Assembly: GCA_963575745.1 (NCBI GenBank)
Contig: CAUYUJ010011170.1
Span: 272,001 to 336,000, forward strand
Length of the DNA stretch: 64,000 bases
DNA from: Prorocentrum cordatum
Lineage: Eukaryota > Sar > Dinophyceae > Prorocentrales > Prorocentraceae
Reading direction: 5' to 3'
Each line of letters begins with the position of its first letter. The first letter of the stretch is position 1. Made by a program: the position numbers and the translations under genes. The notes beneath the pieces are model-generated. The model worked only from the letters and a program-made list of their open reading frames with translations, made no database searches and was not told where the DNA came from. Of the stretch, positions 58,439 to 64,000 are shown piece by piece.

Positions 58439-59194
58439 TCACTCGTCATCTCGGATGTCGTGGCGGCCAGCAGCCATCCGCCTCTTGGCCGACGTGAAGG
58501 AGTCGTCGTGTACCAACCTCCAGTAACCCCTGGTCAGGAAGTCGATCATCACCGCCCGAGCCTGAGCAGTGCTTCTCGTCAGGCCGTTGGCGGGCATTGC
58601 TGCAGAATGCATCCACCTCGTAGTCGTCCCGCTCGAAGCCATGCTCTGACGCAGCCTCGATTCCACTCCGACGATCGTCAGCTCCCAAGCCAGCGCTCAG
58701 ATTGGTCACCAGGGCGGCGTACAGGCCCTTGCAATCAGTGACCATGGTGTCCGTCGCCTTCTTCAGCTTGGAGGGTACAGCACGTAGGTCCACTCGTCCG
58801 CACGCGATCTCCAGGTAGGCGAGGCGCAAGTAGATGGCCTCCTCGCTGGCCATGTTGCCGCTCTGGACCTCGCAACCGAGGCTAGAGCGAGTTGCTCGCG
58901 GACACTTCTTGGACACCATCAGCAGCGGGAAGGTTGGAGATCGTTCTCCATCCGGAATGCGTCTCTCGGCCATGGCCGGAATGAAACCACCTTGGGATTT
59001 GCCATCTCGTCGTACAGCCCAAGCAGCGTCATGAAAAACACGAACACAGGGTCGCGGATGGGTCGGTAGGTAATCAGGATCTCGTCCATTTCGTGAGCGG
59101 TTCGGATTATTTTATTGATCTTCTGCACTGTGGCATAGGTCGCCTCGTTCAAGCAGGAAGCTGTAATGCTCGTGTCGGCTGCAATGAGACCCAT
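58439..59194 (-). pseudogene. copia 2: RNase H domain and C-terminal tail
   Basis: From 59194 down: GLIAADTSITAS, then IRDPVFVFF, with a frameshift to the frame reading RATRSSLGCEVQSG and VTDCKGLYAALVTNLSAGLG (58973-58446). These are RNase H segments of dinoflagellate-type copia elements, with the Glu and Asp positions present. A further frame gives the terminal MIDFLTRGYWRLVHDDSF...SAKRR, ending near 58439. At least two frameshifts. Confidence 0.72.
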
Positions 59195-60330
59195 CCCTTG
59201 GCTGGCCAGGTACTGTACTGTAGGCCGCCAATTGCTGCACGACGGGCCGTCTTTCCCGCGGGCGGCAGCTTGTCCTCGAGCCTCCCGTCAGGCGGCTTCT
59301 GCCAGCCCTCGATCATGGTGACCTTCTTGGCGGTTTTCTGGAATGACTGCTGGATGGTGCCATCGGCGAGCTGGGTGATCTCGATCCCTGTCTGCATGAA
59401 CTTGTCAGCCTCCATTGGCCCCAGTTTCAGTGGCCCCTGAGCTCCTTGAGCCTCTGGGTGGCAAGGCCACTGCTCGCGTCGATGCCGATGGCCGTCTCGT
59501 CCACATGGGCAAAAGCAATGCCCACAATCTCTTGGTTGTCGCACAGGATTCAGGCACGGCCCCATCCCCATGGCCACTCAGCTTGCGGCCGACATCTTGG
59601 ACGAGATCTGATCGAACCAATCCTTCGGGGCATCGCACAGACCGTAGGCTTTCTAGATCAGCATCAACACCTCGTCTTCCTTGGGTTCATGGTCTTCCTG
59701 AGCTCCTTCTCGGGCTCCACGTGTACATCAGCGGGAGATGCCTGCGATTGCAGGAAGGCTGCCGTCACGTCCCCCTTGAGGAGCCGTAGCGCGAGATTTG
59801 CGCACACCAGTAGGGCCAAATTCCGTCCGCGAATAGAGATCGTAGGACTCGCCGTTGCCGCGGTGCCAAGACGATGGTCCCGGGACCTCAAGAACACGAT
59901 CCTGGCCTTGGCGGTGCCATTGCCCTTGACGGGCAGGCAACAGCGCATCGTCTTGGGCTTCTTTCCTGTCTCGCGCAGGGCTCGTTCGGTGACCCCGTTG
60001 GCTAGCCAGCTCGAAATCTCCCTTGATTTCGCTTCGCGGAAGCGCCCCCGCAGCCTTGAGCCCACGTTGCGCAGCTTCACCTCGGTGTTCATGCGCAAGG
60101 CGGCCGCGGCCCACGCGGCGGGATCTCAAGAAATGCCTGCTACTCTTCGTCTGCGCGTCCACGGGGAGGCCGAAGAGGGACGCCGCGTAGACGCACTCGT
60201 TGTCGGCCACGCTGGCGAGCGCACAGTCCAGGCTGTCGGGCCCACTTTCCCATCTGAAGTACACGTGCCTGGTCCGATTGCCCTTCGGCAACTCAAGCCC
60301 GACGTCCTCGGTGGTCCGCTTGGCCCCCAT
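59195..60330 (-). pseudogene. copia 2: reverse transcriptase (RVT_2)
   Basis: The frame 60098-59664 contains SREISSWLANGVTERAL, KARIVFLRSRDHRLGTAATASPTIS and LLKGDVTAAFLQS, where GD supplies the first catalytic Asp of RVT_2. The frame then shifts. A later segment near 59400-59200 (GIEITQLADGTIQQSF; AAIGGLQYSTWPAKG) is the RT C-terminus. The second catalytic box (YVDD-like) is not visible in a clean frame, so the palm is damaged between about 59664 and 59420. Confidence 0.72.
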
Positions 60331-61033
60331 TCAAGCAATGGCGGCTGCGCATGGGCACATCTTCCACGTGGTCGCATCGGCCTCCGACTGCCTTGGGAGC
60401 GGGCGATGGCGGGGTCGAAGCAGGTCTCGGAGTAGGCTGCTCTTTCTGAGTTGCTGGCTCCTGTGGGAACGCCGTAGTCGCCCCTGGAAGCTCCGCGGGC
60501 TCCGTCTTTCCCAGCGGACTCTTGACTTGGGGTGCCCGTTGAGAAGATAGGTCGGAGGGGGCTGGTGCCGCGTCCTTAGGAGACTCGGGAGGCCCACTCG
60601 GGGCGGCCTCGGGAGCTTCCTCGGGTCCTGGCGAGCGCTCTGGAGGCTCGCGCTCTTCGACCGTCGTGTTGGGGTCTCCCTCGGCTGGGGGCCCCGATCC
60701 GCGGAGGTCCTGGATGTTGTGCAGCTTGTCGATCGCCGCCTCGGTCTTACTGGACAGGAAACGCGCGGTGTCGGCGTCCATCTCGTGGAGGCTGGTCTCG
60801 GCCTCGGAGGCTGCCCTCAGTTGCTGCGGAGTGGCCTTCAGGACGTGACCGCGGTGGACCAGCATCACCACGTCGCGGTGCAGTCCATCTTCGGGGGTCT
60901 CGCATGTGGGAGGGAGACGCAGTGGGCCCGATGTACCCGCCCTTGGAGCTCTCGGTGGTCTTAGCTCGGTCTTTGGTCCCAGGCTCCCTCCACGCGAAGA
61001 CCAGCTCGCCGCGCTCGAAGATCTTGTGAGCAC
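60293..61033 (-). pseudogene. copia 2: linker between integrase and RT
   Basis: A Pro/Glu/Ser-rich frame of 246 codons. It begins with the end of the integrase module (HRDVVMLVHRGHVLKATPQQLRAA), a chromodomain-like strand and helix often found at this place, then runs into acidic linker. It overlaps the 3' end of the integrase frame, marking a frameshift near 60900. Confidence 0.5.
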
Positions 61034-62450
61034 GGCTCCGAGCCAGCCTGGCCAGTCGAGGCTTCTTGTCGGCCTGGGCTCCTGCGTGGGACTGCCGAGC
61101 CTGCGCGCGCCAACGCATGCGAACCTCTGCGGGTGATCCGCTACGGGTTTCGGCCTCCAGCTGGCGGACCGCGCAGCGCAGCTGGCCGCCAGGGGAAATA
61201 GCGCGTCTCAGGACGATCATGTCGGGGCTCGCCCCGTCTCGGTTAGGCGTCTCGTCGCGGGCTGCCGCCGCCCAATTGAGGATCTCCTTGGAGGAACAGG
61301 TCGGGTCCAGGTAAGCATTCCGCATAGCAGCATCAGTGCTGATGCCAATCACCGGCTCGACGCGCCTTGTCTTCCAGTGGGCCTCGGCAGGCTCGGGATC
61401 CCAGGCGATGCTCGCGCTGGCCGCGCAGTCCTGAAGGTCGCGGGATTTGTAGTTGCCATCGGGGTCCGAGCGGATCTGGGACGGTCGGCCGATGTGCCTG
61501 CACCAGTAGTTCACAATGAAGTCCCGCGTCTCGTCCGAGGTAGTGTTCCCCGCGTTCCCACCAGCGGGCGCCGCGCTCTGTCTTTTGGCGAGGGCCTCGC
61601 CACTACCCTCATCGATCACCAGGGGGCCCCGTACTCTGACTCCTGACGCTGGATGTACCCAGTCGAAGCCATCGATCTGGATCACTTCCAAAGGCTCGGC
61701 CAACTTTTCTGCAGCAATCGACTGGGTTTGTCGTTCCTGGCAGTGATCGCAAGCACTGCGCCTGAGGAGCTTCCCAGCAAGTCGCAATGCCCACTGCGGT
61801 GACACTCGCTGGCGCAGAAGAGCCTGGAGGGCTCCAGGAGCAGGATGTCCCAGCTGATTGTGGAGCTCCTGCAGGGCCCGCGTCGCGTCCTCCACTTGCT
61901 GCTTGTCGGCCTCGGGGGTCTCGGAGGACTCCGCTGCGAAGATCGTGGGCCCCTCGGTGCGAACCTGGGCCGGGTCGTGGAGCGCCGCGTTCCAAGTGGC
62001 CCCTTGGGCCACTAGCTTCCTGAGCGCTCGGAGGTCGGTGCGGGCCATCCGTTCCACCGCGGGGTGAGAATTCGCAAGCAGGTAGCGGTCGCTCTTGGTC
62101 GCCGACCAGGTGTGCCAGCGTGCTCGCAGCCGTCGGACAGGGGCCTCGTTGTAAATCCAGGGGCAGTTTGGACAGAGAGCCGCCACCCCGAACTGCATGT
62201 CTGCCGCCGCTTCTCCCAATCGAGCCAAGGTGGTCAGGATGGGCAAGTTGCGGCTGAGAAGGGCAGGTGTAGCGGTGGTCGTCGTAGGTAGAGCCGGGAA
62301 CGCGTGCCGAGGATTCAGCTCTTGCACCTTCAGGAGCGACCTCTGGTACCCCGCCTCGGTGGTCAGGTCGAATCCCGTCGTCAGGTTTCCCTTGTAAGCT
62401 AGACCGCCGTTAGCGGGGGCCTCCTCCGCGATGCCGCAGTCGTCCTGCAC
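60747..62450 (-). pseudogene. copia 2: integrase
   Basis: 567-codon frame. The HHCC finger is His197, His202, Cys234 and Cys237 (LHNQLGHP ... CDHC). The DDE core is Asp260 (QIDGFDW), Asp329 (RSDPDGNY) and Glu356 (PAEAHW). All catalytic residues are present. The N-terminal 180 residues have a CPNC pair near residue 93 and a helical region of unknown role. The last 100 residues (below about 60900) are Arg/Pro-rich and out of the natural frame. The enzyme would insert element DNA into the genome. Confidence 0.85.
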
Positions 62451-62477
62451 GCCGAGGGGGAGCGCGTCGATGGTTGC

Positions 62478-63985
62478 CTAGTTGTGGAGGCCGCGAACCT
62501 GGAGCGCAGGGAGTCGTTGGATGTCCCTTCTACCAGACGTACCTGATCTCGAGAACACCCCAGCGGCCGAGGTGCCGCCCGAGCCCCGTCGCAGGCCCAG
62601 GTTCTTGGGCATGTTCTTGGCATGCTTGCGGGCATTGGCCGTCATGCTCCATGCTCCACGGTCTTGAATCCTTTTGACCATGACCTGCCACTGGTTGAGC
62701 TCATCCACGGTGTGCCGCGGATCGCTGGTCGCGTGCGTGCGCACAGAGGGCCCATTGGTGCCCTTGCTCTCCTTGCTGGGGTTGTCCACTGCAGCCGTCG
62801 TCGTAGCCGCCGATGGGGTCCTTTGCCCCGCGGGAGGTGGTGACCTTTGTCGTGCTCGAGCTGTCGGTGGCGCCCTTGGCCTGGCTGGGAGTCTTCGCTG
62901 GGGGTCGCGACAACCCGACCTCCTGGGAGCCGTCGGCGACGTCCTTCGAGCATTCGGCCTCCACCTGTTCGCGTGCAGTTCTTTTGTGGGGAACGGAAGG
63001 TAGCCCCCGAAGCTCGGAGCGCAGCTGGGCAGGGGTCCTCCTGGCCACGTGCCTTCCACCGTTCGAAGACCTCCGCTGCCGTCTGGGCGGCGACCTCTCA
63101 GGCGGGGGCCAGCTGCGAGAAGTCGATCCCCTCTTCGTGCAGGCGGGCCGCCTCGGCCATCGGGGCCTCGCTGGCTGCCTCCTCGGCTGCCTTGCGGCGG
63201 TTCGCCTCGGAGGCCCCATGGGTTCAAGTCCAGAAACAGCTCCCTGCTCTGCTCGTAGGCATCCTCGTAGAACGCCTGAGCCGTTCCCAGGGTCTCTGGC
63301 CACGGAGCTGGGAACTGGGGCTGCAGCCCTGGCTGAGGCAGCTGCAGGGGCGGCGGTGAGGAGGAGCAGCCCTCCTCGGCGCTCGACTCGATGACCAGCC
63401 AGATCGAGTCGTCGAGGCATGCTTCCGTCGGCATGTAGGTCGTCAGTTGGCAGCCAGAATATGGAATAGCTGGTCGGTGAATGGCCCCGCCCCGGGTCCG
63501 AAGTGCAGCAGCTCGAGCCCAGGCAGCAGCCGGATGAGGATACCTGGTCCTGGATTAGCTGGTAGGGGTCCACGTGGGGCCTCGGAGCCTGGTAGGAGGT
63601 CTTGTGCGAGCCCTTCCCCATTGAGTTTGAGAGCCCGACAGGGGCCCACGTTGGAGGCCCCCTTGGGCACTCGGGCCTGGTCGAGGTCCTTGACGAGGTT
63701 CCCCTTGTGATCCCCAGCCTCGTAGAGGTCCTTGTCGAGATTCCCTTGGTTGTTCTGGTTCCTAAACAGCTTGTTGGGGCACGTGGAGCATGGAGTTAGC
63801 GCAGTGGTGTTGATACTGTTCGGGGAGGTCGCAGACAGTCTCGTAGTGCCAGTGTGAATCGTGCTAGCGTCTCTATCTTGAAATAGCCCAGTAGGGTCTA
63901 CTCGAGGCTCAAGGTGACCCCAGACGCCATAGATTTCGCTACGCCCCAGCGTGACCCTGTAGGCAAAGAAGCGAAACAGGAGCAA
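62478..63985 (-). pseudogene. copia 2: gag-like region, frameshifted
   Basis: The minus strand from 63985: a frame with a repeated NLDKDLYEAGD / NLVKDLDQARV peptide, then Pro/Gly-rich sequence; a second frame from 63434 with DDSIWLVIESSAEEG and a helix (AQAFYEDAYEQSRELFLDLNPWG). Ala/Glu-rich helices and a basic linker follow. Near 62740-62540 it reads TVDELNQWQVMVKRIQDRGAW and RKHAKNMPKNLG. No CCHC or CCCH finger and no DTG/DSG protease motif is visible, so the protease is lost or unreadable. Confidence 0.45.
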
Positions 63986-64000
63986 GTTGAAAGGTTGGTG

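Larger units (their letters stand above)
58439..64000 (-). mobile_element. second Ty1/copia-type element, partial and decayed, minus strand
   Basis: On the minus strand the order from right to left is gag-like region, integrase, RT, RNase H and the terminal tail. This is the Ty1/copia order. Frames change repeatedly. No LTR pair is visible inside the window; the 5' end lies beyond 64000 and a 3' LTR near 58.1-58.4 kb cannot be confirmed. It differs in protein sequence from the giant element, carries an HHCC finger that I did not find in the other, and lacks the micro-hairpins. Confidence 0.85.

Overview
This window looks like repeat-dominated nuclear DNA of a dinoflagellate. I infer this from the high GC content, long tracts without genes, Ty1/copia-type polyproteins and a non-LTR reverse transcriptase with features I recall from dinoflagellate elements, and abundant trinucleotide and hexanucleotide microsatellites. 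The species is not determinable by eye. I see no confident single-copy host gene, rRNA or tRNA.

The centre is one very large LTR retrotransposon, 4153-45460 (41.3 kb). It has 319/321-bp LTRs with AGT...ACT ends and an exact 5-bp target duplication (GATGG at 4148-4152 and 45461-45465). Inside, in order: a long gag frame (4510-7136, resuming at 17356), CCCH zinc fingers, a DTG protease, integrase, RVT_2 reverse transcriptase and RNase H (to 25420). After pol come about 9 kb of extra ORFs (25.5-34.6 kb) and about 2.8 kb more (42.1-44.9 kb), two of them with faint ADP-ribosyltransferase/Tpt1-like motifs. The element is decayed by in-frame stops and a few frameshifts, and the LTRs differ at about 15 sites. 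A family of 11-bp micro-hairpins (CGGC-NNN-GCCG, loop usually NNA) is scattered through its own sequence only.

Two other elements sit inside it. At 7137-17355 a 10.2-kb near-perfect palindrome (a fold-back element) splits gag; removing it with one copy of the short target duplication joins the two gag halves in frame. It is built of mirrored microsatellites and of arrays of smaller perfect palindromes, and encodes no recognisable protein. At about 34.6-42.1 kb lies a LINE with two NPGP motifs, tandem repeats and a full reverse transcriptase.

The flanks (1-4152 and 45461-58.4 kb) are GC-rich and mostly non-coding. They carry LINE fragments (endonuclease at 46.7-47.2 kb; minus-strand ORF1 at 51.8-53.4 kb; minus-strand C-terminal zinc knuckle near 55.1 kb), a collagen-like minisatellite (47.7-49.0 kb), an 83-bp tandem repeat and purine-rich GGA tracts. 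From 58.4 kb to the window end a second, unrelated and decayed Ty1/copia element lies on the minus strand (RNase H, RT, integrase, gag), running off the edge.
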